Shown here in pieces: positions 17,349 to 25,961 of a stretch of 64,000 nucleotides of DNA. The stretch comes from an uncultured Eubacteriales bacterium (GTDB taxonomy: Bacteria > Bacillota > Clostridia > Oscillospirales > UBA644): contig CAKSTW010000007.1 of the NCBI GenBank assembly GCA_934501435.1, positions 3,029 through 67,028 on the forward strand. Direction: 5' to 3'. The notes beneath the pieces are model-generated. The model was given only the letters and a program-made list of their open reading frames with translations. It was not told the origin of the DNA and ran no database searches. Every line of letters begins with the position of its first letter. Position 1 is the stretch's first letter. A program made the translations under genes and the position numbers.

Positions 17349-18272
17349 CTATTCTTCGCCCTTTATAAAGGCAAGGAGTATATTTCTGTAATTGTAATCG
17401 TTCTTCACCATTCCGTAAAGATGCTCGCAGTCGGGAATGAGCCACAGTTTTACGTCGTTCTGCTTTTCGGCGGCGGATTTCACCGTCTGAAAAGTGTCCG
17501 ACGGCAGAATGCCGTCCTCCTGTCCGTAAATGAGAAGAATTTTCTTTCCCGACGTTTTTTCAAGAGTTTCGACGGGGGACGGGTAGGAATAATCGACGGG
17601 AGAGACCGCCGGCAAAAAGAGTTTTACGGCGGAATTGAAAAATCCGTTTTGAACGCCCGTGAAATAAGACATACTCTGCGAAAGCAGAGCAGACAGATCG
17701 GCGTAAAGACTGTCCGCGATTATCTTTTCAATGCCCTTTTTATTTGCCGTTTCGATGACGGGGGCGGCTCCGAAACCGAGCCCGTAAAGGATTATTTCGC
17801 CGTCCGGAATAAGTTCTTTTATCTTATCCGTCACCGCGCAGAGTTCTTCCGTCTCTTCCTTCTGACCGAAAGAATAGCCTTTGCCGTCGGACGAGCCGCT
17901 GCCCGTATAGTCGAACATTACGACGTTAAGTCCGTTCCTGCATAAAAATTTTACCGTATGTAAGAGAGAAATATCGTTCATTTCCCTGTTGTCGGAATAG
18001 TTGTGGGAAACTATGACGGTCTGCATACTTTCCGAAACGCTGTCCTTATCTTCCTGAGCGGGAATAAACCATGCGGAAATCTTTCCGTTTTCCGTCGGAA
18101 TTTCAAGACCGTCGAAATAAAGTCCGAGTTCGTTGGGAGTGGAACGCAGCATTTTGCGTTCGGGGTCGTAGACCTTTTTTGCCGCGATCACAGCCGAGAC
18201 GGTAAAGACCGCCGCCGACAGGAAAAGAAGCGCCGCAAGAATTATACATACCGTTCTGACGATTTTTTTCAT
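17349..18272 (-). CDS. Alpha/beta hydrolase with N-terminal membrane anchor
   Basis: This 307-aa protein starts with a hydrophobic helix (TVCIILAALLFLSAAVFTVSAVIA) that is a likely membrane anchor or signal. The serine hydrolase fold follows: VSHNYSDNREMNDIS, MFDYTGSGSSDG, nucleophile region LYGLGFGAAPV, Asp in LIYGQEDGILPSDT and His in PDCEHLYGMV. The nucleophile elbow reads GLGFG, with Gly where the family has Ser, so classical catalysis is doubtful unless the alignment is shifted. Substrate unknown. Confidence 0.8.
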   Translation of the reverse strand: MKKIVRTVCIILAALLFLSAAVFTVSAVIAAKKVYDPERKMLRSTPNELGLYFDGLEIPTENGKISAWFIPAQEDKDSVSESMQTVIVSHNYSDNREMNDISLLHTVKFLCRNGLNVVMFDYTGSGSSDGKGYSFGQKEETEELCAVTDKIKELIPDGEIILYGLGFGAAPVIETANKKGIEKIIADSLYADLSALLSQSMSYFTGVQNGFFNSAVKLFLPAVSPVDYSYPSPVETLEKTSGKKILLIYGQEDGILPSDTFQTVKSAAEKQNDVKLWLIPDCEHLYGMVKNDYNYRNILLAFIKGEE

Positions 18273-18301
18273 ATCTTCTTCCTTTCACTATTTCAATATA
18301 C

Positions 18302-18330
18302 ATTATACTATATATTACAGCCGAAATCAA
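18302..18330 (-). promoter_or_regulatory. Sigma-A promoter for the alpha/beta hydrolase
   Basis: Minus strand TTGATT, 17-nt spacer, TATAAT, about 30 nt before the start codon. Confidence 0.75.
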
Positions 18331-18374
18331 TAAGGAAAAAGGAAAAATTTTGACAAAATTCTATGCTCTGTCTC

Positions 18375-18404
18375 TTGACAAAGCACCATCTGATATTATA
18401 TAAT
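18375..18404 (+). promoter_or_regulatory. Sigma-A promoter for the DUF1846 gene
   Basis: TTGACA, 18-nt spacer, TATAAT. An overlapping TATATA gives a 16-nt spacer. Confidence 0.75.
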
Positions 18405-18446
18405 TACAGATAATGTTTATAAAAGGGAAAAGGGAAAAAAAGGGAT

Positions 18447-19925
18447 ATGAAAAAGATCGGATTCGATAACGAGAAGTATCTGAAAATGCAATCGGCGCAT
18501 ATAAAAGAACGTATAGAAAAATTCGACGGCAAACTTTATCTTGAACTCGGAGGAAAACTTTTCGACGATTATCATGCGTCGCGCGTTCTTCCGGGATTTG
18601 AACCCGACAGCAAGATGAAAATGCTTCTCAAACTCAAGGATTCGACCGAAGTCATAATCGCGATAAACGCCTGCGACATCGAAAAAAACAAGATAAGGGG
18701 TGACCTCGGAATTTCCTACGACGCCGACGTTCTCCGTCTTATCGACGCTTTCAGGGATCTCGGACTTTACGTTTCGAGCGTCGTTCTCACCCAGTTTTCG
18801 GGTCAGTATTCCGCCGAACTTTTCAAAAAGAAACTTGCAAACCTCGGCATAAAAGTTTATCTGCACTATCCCATCGAGGGGTACCCGAACAATATCCCCC
18901 TTATCGTTTCGGAAGCGGGCTACGGCAGAAACGAATATATCGAAACGACCCGCCCCCTTGTTATCGTCACCGCCCCCGGTCCCGGAAGCGGAAAACTCGC
19001 GACCTGCCTTTCCCAGTTATATCACGAACATGAACGCGGAATTTCCGCGGGATATGCGAAATTCGAGACTTTCCCGATATGGAATATCCCCCTCAAACAC
19101 CCCGTGAATTTGGCGTACGAGGCGGCGACCGCCGACCTCAACGACCTTAATATGATAGACCCGTTCCACCTTGAGGCATACGGCGAAATGACCGTAAACT
19201 ACAACCGCGACGTCGAGGCTTTCCCGCTACTGAAGGCGCTCCTTGAAAGAATTCTGGGCGAAAGCCCGTATAATTCCCCGACCGATATGGGGGTAAATAT
19301 GGCGGGCAACTGCATTTTCGACGACGAGGCGGTCTGCGAAGCCTCCAAAGAGGAGATCATCCGCCGCTATTTCAAGGTCTGCTGCGATAAGGTGATGGGC
19401 AACGTTTCGGAAAGCGCCGTGATCAAGGTCGAAAGTATCATGAAACAGGCGGGAGTCTGTCCCGAAGACCGCAAAGTGGTTCGCCCCGCAGTCGAAAAGG
19501 CGGAAAAAACGGGCGCACATTCCGTCGCGATAGAACTTGACGACGGAAAGATAGTCACGGGTAAAACAAGCAATCTTTTGGGCTCGGTATCAGCGGCGCT
19601 CTTAAACGCGATGAAAGAAATGGCGGGTATCGACGACGACGTCCCCCTTATTGCGGAAACCTTTATCCAGCCGATAGTAAAATTAAAAAGAGAGATTCTC
19701 CGTTCGGTGACGAGCCACCTCAATTCAAACGAAATGCTGATCGCCCTTTCGAGCAGCGCTACGGTAAACCCTCAGGCGCAGAAAGCCCTCGGTCAGATCG
19801 GACGTCTCCGCGGCTCGGAACTTCATTCCTCGGTCATGCTCTGCGAAGCGGACGAGAGAATTCTTAACAAACTCGGAGTGAACTACACCTGCGAACCCGT
19901 CAGACGAACAAAGAAACATTACTGA
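18447..19925 (+). CDS. DUF1846 domain-containing protein
   Basis: This 492-aa soluble protein spans the whole family length. Recognisable blocks are GFDNEKYLKMQSAHIKERI, LYLELGGKLFDDYHASRVLPGF, TAPGPGSGKLATCLSQLYHE and the late YNSPTDMGVNMAGNCI. The segment APGPGSGKLATC resembles a phosphate-binding loop, so a nucleotide-dependent reaction is plausible. The biochemical function of the family is not established to my knowledge. It is monocistronic, with its own promoter and terminator. Confidence 0.9.
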   Translation: MKKIGFDNEKYLKMQSAHIKERIEKFDGKLYLELGGKLFDDYHASRVLPGFEPDSKMKMLLKLKDSTEVIIAINACDIEKNKIRGDLGISYDADVLRLIDAFRDLGLYVSSVVLTQFSGQYSAELFKKKLANLGIKVYLHYPIEGYPNNIPLIVSEAGYGRNEYIETTRPLVIVTAPGPGSGKLATCLSQLYHEHERGISAGYAKFETFPIWNIPLKHPVNLAYEAATADLNDLNMIDPFHLEAYGEMTVNYNRDVEAFPLLKALLERILGESPYNSPTDMGVNMAGNCIFDDEAVCEASKEEIIRRYFKVCCDKVMGNVSESAVIKVESIMKQAGVCPEDRKVVRPAVEKAEKTGAHSVAIELDDGKIVTGKTSNLLGSVSAALLNAMKEMAGIDDDVPLIAETFIQPIVKLKREILRSVTSHLNSNEMLIALSSSATVNPQAQKALGQIGRLRGSELHSSVMLCEADERILNKLGVNYTCEPVRRTKKHY

Positions 19926-19927
19926 TA

Positions 19928-19966
19928 AAAACGCACAACGAATCGAAGATCGTTGTGCGTTTCTTT
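19928..19966. terminator. Terminator after DUF1846 gene, shared with the convergent gene
   Basis: ACGCACAACGA and TCGTTGTGCGT form an 11-bp stem followed by TTCTTT. On the other strand the stem is followed by TTTTTATC. Confidence 0.85.
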
Positions 19967-19967
19967 A

Positions 19968-21272
19968 TCAGAGTTTTCCGTGAACTCTTCTTTTTTTCTT
20001 TATCTTGTCGTCCTTGTTTCTTTTCCGCCGCGAAGCGCTCGCAAGGAAAAGGTATGTTGCGAGCAGGACAAGCACCGCGACTATCGCTATCCACAGAAGC
20101 GGATTTTTGAAAAGTCCCGCTATTTCGTCGGTGTAGTGCGCGATAAGATCGACCGAAATATTCGTGCGGGAAATGAGTTTTGTCCGTCCGATCTCGACGC
20201 CGTTATAGCGGTAAAATACGTAACCGAACGCGTCGCCCGCGTTTATCGGCGCTTTTATGTCGTCGGGAATTTCTTCGTATCCGACCTCTATATCCTCCGC
20301 TTTCGCTGTTTTCGGAAGGGAAACTTTTACCCCTTCTTCGGCATATAAAACCATGAAATCGGAGTCTTTTCCGAGCCTTACGGAAACTTCGGTGACAGGA
20401 GCGTTTTTCTTTACGAGTTCCCGCACTTCGTAAGCCTCAAGCGAGTATTTGAGCAGTTTTACGGTATCGGTAAAGGCGTTTGAAAGACTGTTTTTCGAAT
20501 AGTTCACCGCGAGAAAACGCGAATTGTTGTTTAATACCGTCGAGACGGCGACAAACCCGCTGTTCGCGTCTCCCGAAACGGCAAGTCCCGTTGCTCTTTT
20601 GTAGTAATATGCCGAAGACGATTCGACCATGGAGTTTTTAGTATACAGCGGTCGGGTTATGCCGTTTACCGTGAGCAGGGTATAGGCGATGTCCGATCTG
20701 TCGAGAATACCGTCGACTGTAAGGGCGTAAGTGCATATCTTAACAACGTCGCGCAGTGTGGTCTTTGCGGGGCTCTGCCTGTCGTTATAGCCCGTAACGT
20801 TTGTAAATACCGTATTTTCCGCGCCTACCGTCTTGGCTTTTTCGTTCATTTGTGCTATAATGGAAGAGAGGTTCCCGTCGGACATATATAAAGCCGCCGC
20901 GACCGCCGCCTCCTGCGAGTTTCCTATAAGCATTGCGCTTATCAGGTCTCCGAGGGATACTTTGTCGCCGTCTTTAAGGTCTGCCGAACTGAACTGCGGG
21001 GTCCGGGCTCTCGTTCCCGACGGAATAACTATAACCTCTTCGAGATCGGCTTTTGATTCGGTGAGCATTATCGCAAGCATGAGCCTTGGGAGAAAACCGC
21101 AGAATATTTCGTCGTCGGCGTTTTTTTCAACAAGAAAAGTCTGCGTCTGGACGTTGTAAAGGACGGAGCCGTCGCTTGCCGTTTCCCCGGAAAGTTCTTC
21201 CGCCGAAACCGGGAGAGTGAAAAGACAGACCGTCAACATGAGCGCGAGAAAAAACGCTGAAACCTTTTTCAA
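19968..21272 (-). CDS. S11 D-Ala-D-Ala carboxypeptidase-like protein, catalytic motifs lost
   Basis: This 434-aa protein has a signal peptide (FFLALMLTVCLFTLPVSA) and the DacF/PBP5 architecture: a peptidase-like domain, a PBP5_C-like beta region and a C-terminal membrane helix (PLLWIAIVAVLVLLATYLFLA) with a basic tail. The overall frame aligns with the S11 family. The SxxK position reads about LPRLMLAIM, the SxN position reads GNSQEAA, and the KTG position reads RATG. All three catalytic motifs are therefore altered. It is likely a non-catalytic cell-wall protein. Neighbours give no clear partner. Confidence 0.75.
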   Translation of the reverse strand: MKKVSAFFLALMLTVCLFTLPVSAEELSGETASDGSVLYNVQTQTFLVEKNADDEIFCGFLPRLMLAIMLTESKADLEEVIVIPSGTRARTPQFSSADLKDGDKVSLGDLISAMLIGNSQEAAVAAALYMSDGNLSSIIAQMNEKAKTVGAENTVFTNVTGYNDRQSPAKTTLRDVVKICTYALTVDGILDRSDIAYTLLTVNGITRPLYTKNSMVESSSAYYYKRATGLAVSGDANSGFVAVSTVLNNNSRFLAVNYSKNSLSNAFTDTVKLLKYSLEAYEVRELVKKNAPVTEVSVRLGKDSDFMVLYAEEGVKVSLPKTAKAEDIEVGYEEIPDDIKAPINAGDAFGYVFYRYNGVEIGRTKLISRTNISVDLIAHYTDEIAGLFKNPLLWIAIVAVLVLLATYLFLASASRRKRNKDDKIKKKRRVHGKL

Positions 21273-21303
21273 TTTTCTTCTCCCTTCCCTTTATTGTACT
21301 AAG

Positions 21304-21332
21304 AGTATAGCACATTTTTAAGATTTTAGCAA
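21304..21332 (-). promoter_or_regulatory. Sigma-A promoter for the S11-like gene
   Basis: Minus strand TTGCTA, 17-nt spacer, TATACT with upstream TGC. Confidence 0.7.
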
Positions 21333-21380
21333 TAGTTCGGCGCGGAAAAAGTAAACTTTTATCAGTGTAAGGAGCCGTTT

Positions 21381-21857
21381 ATGGAAACAGAAAGAAAATT
21401 TTTGCTTGCGTCGTTCCCCGAGGGACTTACCGTGACGGAAGAAAGCACCGTATATCAGTATTTTCTCTCGGTAGAACCGTACGTCAGAATACGCGAAAAA
21501 CAGAAAAACGGAAGATCGTCCTATAAACTCACGATAAAGGGCGGCGGCACACTGTCGCGCGAAGAAGTCGAACTTGACCTTGACGCCGATAAATTCAGCC
21601 GCCTGAAGGCGCTTTGCGGCAAAAAGCCCGTCGAAAAGATCTTTAAGGCGTACCGTCTTCCCGACGGACATACCCTTGAATGCAGTCTCGTCGACCGCGA
21701 TTTTTACTACGCCGAAGTGGAGTTCGAAAGCGAAAGCGAGGCGGCGGCGTTCGTTCCGACATTTGACTTTTTAAGGGAAACAACGTACGAGAAAAATTTC
21801 AAAATGAACGAATACTGGAAAGTGACAAGACTTGACGGCGATAAATTTCAAACTTAA
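21381..21857 (+). CDS. CYTH domain protein (triphosphate tunnel metalloenzyme)
   Basis: This 158-aa protein begins METERKFLL, the ExExK signature of CYTH enzymes. Alternating charged strands follow (RIREKQKNGRSSYKLTIKGGG, REEVELDLD, ECSLVDRDFYYAEVEFESE), as expected of the eight-strand tunnel that binds triphosphate and metal. Members hydrolyse inorganic triphosphate or thiamine triphosphate, or form cAMP. Which applies here is not visible. It is preceded by AAGGAG. Confidence 0.88.
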   Translation: METERKFLLASFPEGLTVTEESTVYQYFLSVEPYVRIREKQKNGRSSYKLTIKGGGTLSREEVELDLDADKFSRLKALCGKKPVEKIFKAYRLPDGHTLECSLVDRDFYYAEVEFESESEAAAFVPTFDFLRETTYEKNFKMNEYWKVTRLDGDKFQT

Positions 21858-21878
21858 TATAACAAAAACCGAAAACCG

Positions 21879-21907
21879 TTGACGGAACGGACGGGTTGTG
21901 ATATGAT
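21879..21907 (+). promoter_or_regulatory. Sigma-A promoter for purA
   Basis: TTGACG, 17-nt spacer, TATGAT, about 60 nt before the chosen start. Confidence 0.75.
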
Positions 21908-21967
21908 TATATGGTACGGCAGAGACCGGATTTTTCTGCCGGAGGAAAGAAAAAAAGGAGGAGCATT

Positions 21968-23242
21968 ATGGTTAAAGCGATAGTCGGCGGCAACTGGGGC
22001 GACGAAGGAAAGGGTAAAATTACCGACCTTCTTGCCGAGGACGCGGACGTGGTTGTCCGTTTCCAGGGAGGGGCAAACGCCGGACATACGATCATAAACG
22101 ATTACGGTAAATTTGCGTTGCATATTCTGCCTTCCGGGGTTTTCAGAAAGGGAGTGACGAACGTCATAGGTCAGGGGGTGGCCCTCAATCTTGACAATCT
22201 CTTTTCCGAACTCGAAAATCTTGAGAAAAACGGCGTTCCGAAGCCCGATATAAGAATTTCGGACAGGGCGCAGGTGGTCATGCCGTATCATATCCTTTTC
22301 GACGAACTTGAAGAAAAAAGACTCGGCAAAAACAGTTACGGTTCGACGAAATCGGGAATTGCTCCCTTTTACGCCGATAAGGCGATGAAAATAGGCGTTC
22401 AGGTCTGCGAACTTTTCGACGACGAGACCCTTAAAAACCGTCTTGAAAAGGTCGTCGAAATAAAAAACGCGACCCTCGTTTCCCTTTACGGCGCGGAAAA
22501 ACTCGACGCGCAAAAGATTTTCGAAAAAATGGTTTCTTACCGCGAAAAACTCGAACCGATGGTCGAGGACGTCGCAAGATTTCTCAATAATGCGATAGCC
22601 GACGGGAAAACCGTCCTTCTGGAGGGACAGCTCGGAACGCTCAAGGATACCGACAACGGAATTTATCCGTTCGTCACTTCCTCGTCTCCTCTCGCGGGCT
22701 TTGCCGCTGTCGGCGCGGGAATTCCTCCTTACGAAATAAAGAAAATATATACCGTCGTCAAATCTTATTCCTCGGCTGTCGGCGCAGGCGCTTTCGTCTC
22801 CGAAATATTCGGCGAAGAGGCGGAAGAACTCAGAAAAAGAGGCGGCGACAAGGGCGAATACGGGGCAACGACCGGAAGACCGAGAAGAATGGGCTGGTTC
22901 GACTGCGTTGCGACAAAATACGGCTGTATGCTTCAGGGCACGACCGACGTCGTCCTTTCTCTCATAGACGTTCTCGGGTATCTCGATAAAATTCCCGTCT
23001 GCGTCGCTTACGATATCGACGGAGACAAGACGACCGATTTCCCGAACACCCCGAAACTCAACCGCGCAAAACCCGTCCTTGAGTATCTCGACGGCTGGAA
23101 ATGCGATATACGCGGCACGAAAAACTATGCCGAACTTCCGGAAAACGCGAAAAAATACGTCGAATTCGTCGAAAAGCATATCGGAAGAAAAATCACGATG
23201 ATCTCCACGGGACCTAACAGAAACGATTTTATAATAAGATAG
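21968..23242 (+). CDS. purA: Adenylosuccinate synthetase
   Basis: PurA joins IMP and aspartate with GTP to give adenylosuccinate, the first committed AMP step. The 424 residues start MVKAIVGGNWGDEGKGKITD, the canonical PurA N-terminus with the GDEGKGK loop. FQGGANAGHTI, the NGIYPFVTSSSP-type block, GAFVSEIFGE and TGRPRRMGWFD follow. The ATG at 21968 has GGAGG 5' to it; a longer frame upstream is not needed. It is expressed from its own promoter and closed by a terminator. Confidence 0.97.
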   Translation: MVKAIVGGNWGDEGKGKITDLLAEDADVVVRFQGGANAGHTIINDYGKFALHILPSGVFRKGVTNVIGQGVALNLDNLFSELENLEKNGVPKPDIRISDRAQVVMPYHILFDELEEKRLGKNSYGSTKSGIAPFYADKAMKIGVQVCELFDDETLKNRLEKVVEIKNATLVSLYGAEKLDAQKIFEKMVSYREKLEPMVEDVARFLNNAIADGKTVLLEGQLGTLKDTDNGIYPFVTSSSPLAGFAAVGAGIPPYEIKKIYTVVKSYSSAVGAGAFVSEIFGEEAEELRKRGGDKGEYGATTGRPRRMGWFDCVATKYGCMLQGTTDVVLSLIDVLGYLDKIPVCVAYDIDGDKTTDFPNTPKLNRAKPVLEYLDGWKCDIRGTKNYAELPENAKKYVEFVEKHIGRKITMISTGPNRNDFIIR

Positions 23243-23248
23243 AGCCTT

Positions 23249-23282
23249 GTCGGGAAATAATTTTGTTTCCCGACGGTTTTTT
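23249..23282 (+). terminator. Intrinsic terminator after purA
   Basis: GTCGGGAAA and TTTCCCGAC form a 9-bp stem with loop TAATTTTG, then GGTTTTTT. Confidence 0.88.
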
Positions 23283-23293
23283 ATCAAATTTAC

Positions 23294-23322
23294 TTGTTTT
23301 TTCTTTATATTTGTGATATACT
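23294..23322 (+). promoter_or_regulatory. Sigma-A promoter for the AI-2E family gene
   Basis: TTGTTT, 17-nt spacer, extended -10 TGA before TATACT. Confidence 0.7.
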
Positions 23323-23356
23323 GATAATGATAGATAAATGCGGAAAGGAGCGGAAT

Positions 23357-24565
23357 ATGGATAAGAAATTATTCAAAAGTCTGATGTGGCTTATAACCGC
23401 GGCGGTCGTTATCGTCGTCTGCGTTCTGCGTTTCAATCGGATAGGCACGGCGCTGTCGCTTGTCTTTTCGCTTCTGTCCCCCCTTATCGTCGGGCTTATA
23501 ATCGCGTTTATCCTGAATCCCGCTTACGAGTTTTTCCGTAAACTTTACAGCGGTGAATCAAAGCCGAAACTGTTTATAAAACTCGGAAAACTCTTCCGCA
23601 GAAAGAAAGCGCCGAAACCCGCGCCCGTGAAAAAAACGAAGAAAAAGGGACTTCCGAAAAACTTTTTCCCGACGGTCTTTGCGCTTGTAACGACTTATTT
23701 TATATTTCTGCTTATAATCATTCTGCTTTTTGCGCTTCTCATTCCGCAGCTTGCCGAGTCGTTTTCTCTTTTCTCTTCGAATATCGAGACGTATCTTTCA
23801 AACCTCAAAACGTTCCTCGATTCTCTTGCGAAGAGCCTGAATATGGAGGACACCCTTTATCCCGCTATCGAAAATATGGTGAAAGGTCTCCTCGGAAACC
23901 TCTCGAATATTGTCGTCGGAATAGTTCCGAGAATATTCGACGTGACCGTGAGCATTGCTCTGTGGACGGCGAATATCATTATCGGATTTGTCCTTTCGGT
24001 CTATATTCTTGCCGGAAAAAAGACCCTTTCGGAAAGGATAAGAAATTTTACCGAAGCGGTGTTCGACGAAAAAACGAACGACCGTATTTATTCCGTTTCG
24101 TCCCTTACCTACAAAACTTTCAGCGGATTTATAACAGGCAGACTTCTCGACGCCTCCTGCGTCGGCGTTCTCTGCTTTATCGGAATGTTGATATTCGGGT
24201 TCGACTACCCGCTCCTTATCAGCGTTATTATCGGCGTTACCAATATCATCCCGTTTTTCGGACCGTTTATCGGCGGCGTTCCGGCGGCGTTCATTCTTCT
24301 GATGATAGACCCGTGGGAGGCTGTCTGGTTCGTCGTTTTCCTCGTTGTCCTGCAGCAGCTTGACGGAAACATCATCGGCGTGCGCATCGTCGGCGATTCC
24401 GTCGGACTTCCGCCCTTATGGTCGCTTGTGGCAATTCTTGTCGGCGGCGGGCTTTTCGGCTTTGCCGGAATGATTCTCGGAACTCCCGCTTTCGGCGTTT
24501 TGTATACACTTCTCAACCGTTCCGCAGAGAAAAATCTGCAGAAAAAACATATTATTTCGAAATAG
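23357..24565 (+). CDS. AI-2E family transporter (YdiK/PerM-like permease)
   Basis: The 402-aa membrane protein starts at MDKKLFKSLMWL, with GGAAAGGAG upstream of the ATG. Hydrophobic segments occur at the N-terminus, after a basic insert (RRKKAPKPAPVKKTKKKG), and in the C-terminal block. The family signature VTNIIPFFGPFIGGVPAAFILL is present, followed by VVLQQLDGNIIGVRIVGDSVGLPPLW. Some members export AI-2 or act as Na+/H+ antiporters; the substrate is not predictable here. Confidence 0.9.
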   Translation: MDKKLFKSLMWLITAAVVIVVCVLRFNRIGTALSLVFSLLSPLIVGLIIAFILNPAYEFFRKLYSGESKPKLFIKLGKLFRRKKAPKPAPVKKTKKKGLPKNFFPTVFALVTTYFIFLLIIILLFALLIPQLAESFSLFSSNIETYLSNLKTFLDSLAKSLNMEDTLYPAIENMVKGLLGNLSNIVVGIVPRIFDVTVSIALWTANIIIGFVLSVYILAGKKTLSERIRNFTEAVFDEKTNDRIYSVSSLTYKTFSGFITGRLLDASCVGVLCFIGMLIFGFDYPLLISVIIGVTNIIPFFGPFIGGVPAAFILLMIDPWEAVWFVVFLVVLQQLDGNIIGVRIVGDSVGLPPLWSLVAILVGGGLFGFAGMILGTPAFGVLYTLLNRSAEKNLQKKHIISK

Positions 24566-24581
24566 TTTTCGAGGTGCTGTT

Positions 24582-25568
24582 ATGAAAAAGAAAAATACTT
24601 TTCTCAAGAAAAATGTACTGATGCTTGCAGTTGCGTTCGTCTTTCTTGCGGCGGCTGCCGTTGCGGCGGTCTTTATCTGCAAATCAATGTTTACCGACGA
24701 TAAAATACAGATATCGTCTCCGGTAAACGCCGAAACGACGGCGGCATATCTTACCGAACAAAAGGCAGAAGAAAAACGCATCGCCGAAGAAAAGGCGGCA
24801 AAGGAAGCCGAAGAAAAGCGCCTTGCGGAAGAAGCGGCAAAGAAAGCCGAGGAAGAAAAAAAGGCTGCCGAAGAAAAAGCGCAGCAGGCGGCAAAGGAAT
24901 CGTCAAACAAGACGACCGACAGCGCGACTTATAAAGAATACCTTGAATGTATGGAAAAGGTAAACGAACTTGAAAAAACGCTGTCGTCCGACCCGTCGGC
25001 GTGGAATATGATACTCTGCAATCCGACTCACCCTCTGCCCGACGGTTATATCGAAAACGTCAAACTCAAGAGCATTTTCCAGACGAAATACAAAGTCGAC
25101 GAAAGGATATGGTATAACGTCAAGGCGATGTTCCTTGCGGCAAAAATGGACGGAATAAACCTTACCATGGTCTCTGCGTTCAGAGATATCGCGCTCCAGA
25201 CAAGAAACTTCAACAATAAGAAAAATTCGTATATAAACAGCGGAATGAGCGAGGATGCGGCTTATGCGAAGACCGCGACGATAATCGCCGTTCCGGGAAC
25301 GAGCGAACATCATACCGGGCTTGCTCTCGATATCCTCTGTTCGTCTTACGGTTCTTTAACTTCCGGGTTTGATCAGACAAAAGCGTATAAGTGGCTTCGC
25401 GAACACTGCACCGAATACGGGTTTATAATGCGTTACGCAAAGGATAAACAATCTGTTACCAAAATAATCTACGAGCCGTGGCACTACCGTTTCGTCGGAA
25501 TAGAAAACGCGAAAAAGATAGCTGCGTCGGGGCTCTGCTACGAGGAATACCTCGGAATAACAGACTGA
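24582..25568 (+). CDS. VanY-type D,D-carboxypeptidase, membrane-anchored
   Basis: This 328-aa protein has an N-terminal membrane helix (MLAVAFVFLAAAAVAAVFIC) and an Ala/Glu/Lys-rich coiled-coil stalk (about 50-110). The M15B peptidase domain follows. Active-site elements are intact: SAFRDIALQ (Arg), GTSEHHTGLALDI (zinc His and Asp) and EPWHYRFVG (catalytic Glu, zinc His). It should trim D-Ala from pentapeptide stems outside the cell. It lies 16 nt after the AI-2E gene and 12 nt before an MntR-like gene, so the group may be one transcript. Confidence 0.92.
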   Translation: MKKKNTFLKKNVLMLAVAFVFLAAAAVAAVFICKSMFTDDKIQISSPVNAETTAAYLTEQKAEEKRIAEEKAAKEAEEKRLAEEAAKKAEEEKKAAEEKAQQAAKESSNKTTDSATYKEYLECMEKVNELEKTLSSDPSAWNMILCNPTHPLPDGYIENVKLKSIFQTKYKVDERIWYNVKAMFLAAKMDGINLTMVSAFRDIALQTRNFNNKKNSYINSGMSEDAAYAKTATIIAVPGTSEHHTGLALDILCSSYGSLTSGFDQTKAYKWLREHCTEYGFIMRYAKDKQSVTKIIYEPWHYRFVGIENAKKIAASGLCYEEYLGITD

Positions 25569-25580
25569 CAGGAGTAAAAA

Positions 25581-25961
25581 ATGAGATTACAGGAATCGGG
25601 TGAAATGTACCTGGAAACAATATACGTGCTTTCACAAAGGAATCCGTCGGTGAGGGCTATCGACGTCGGAGAGTATATGGGATATTCGAAACCGAGCGTC
25701 AGCCGCGCAATGTCGATACTTAAAAAGGGCGGCTTTGTCAAAACGGATGATTTCGGGATACTTTCTCTTACCGACGCGGGAAGGGAAGTCGCGGAAACGA
25801 TGTATGAAAGACATACGCTGCTTTCCGCTTTTCTGTCGTCGATAGGCGTTTCTTCCGAAACCGCGGCAGAGGACGCCTGCAAGATAGAGCATTATATCTC
25901 GACGGAAACTTTTGACGCCATAAAAGAATTTGTGCAAAAAATGGAGAAAGAAGGAAAATAA
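25581..25961 (+). CDS. DtxR/MntR family metal-dependent regulator
   Basis: The 126-aa protein has the winged-helix N-terminus ESGEMYLETIYVLSQRN, with RAIDVGEYMGYSKPSVSRAMSILKKGGFV as recognition region. The dimerisation helix includes ERHTLLSAFLSSIGVS and AEDACKIEHYIS. Metal-binding residues typical of MntR-like repressors (His and Glu in EDACKIEH) are present. No SH3-like third domain is present, so it matches MntR or small DtxR. Its target is not identified; the mrp gene begins directly at its stop. Confidence 0.88.
   Translation: MRLQESGEMYLETIYVLSQRNPSVRAIDVGEYMGYSKPSVSRAMSILKKGGFVKTDDFGILSLTDAGREVAETMYERHTLLSAFLSSIGVSSETAAEDACKIEHYISTETFDAIKEFVQKMEKEGK

Noticed and set aside
21854..23287. 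477-aa open frame on the minus strand
   Set aside because: It is antisense to purA; composition is that of a shadow frame.
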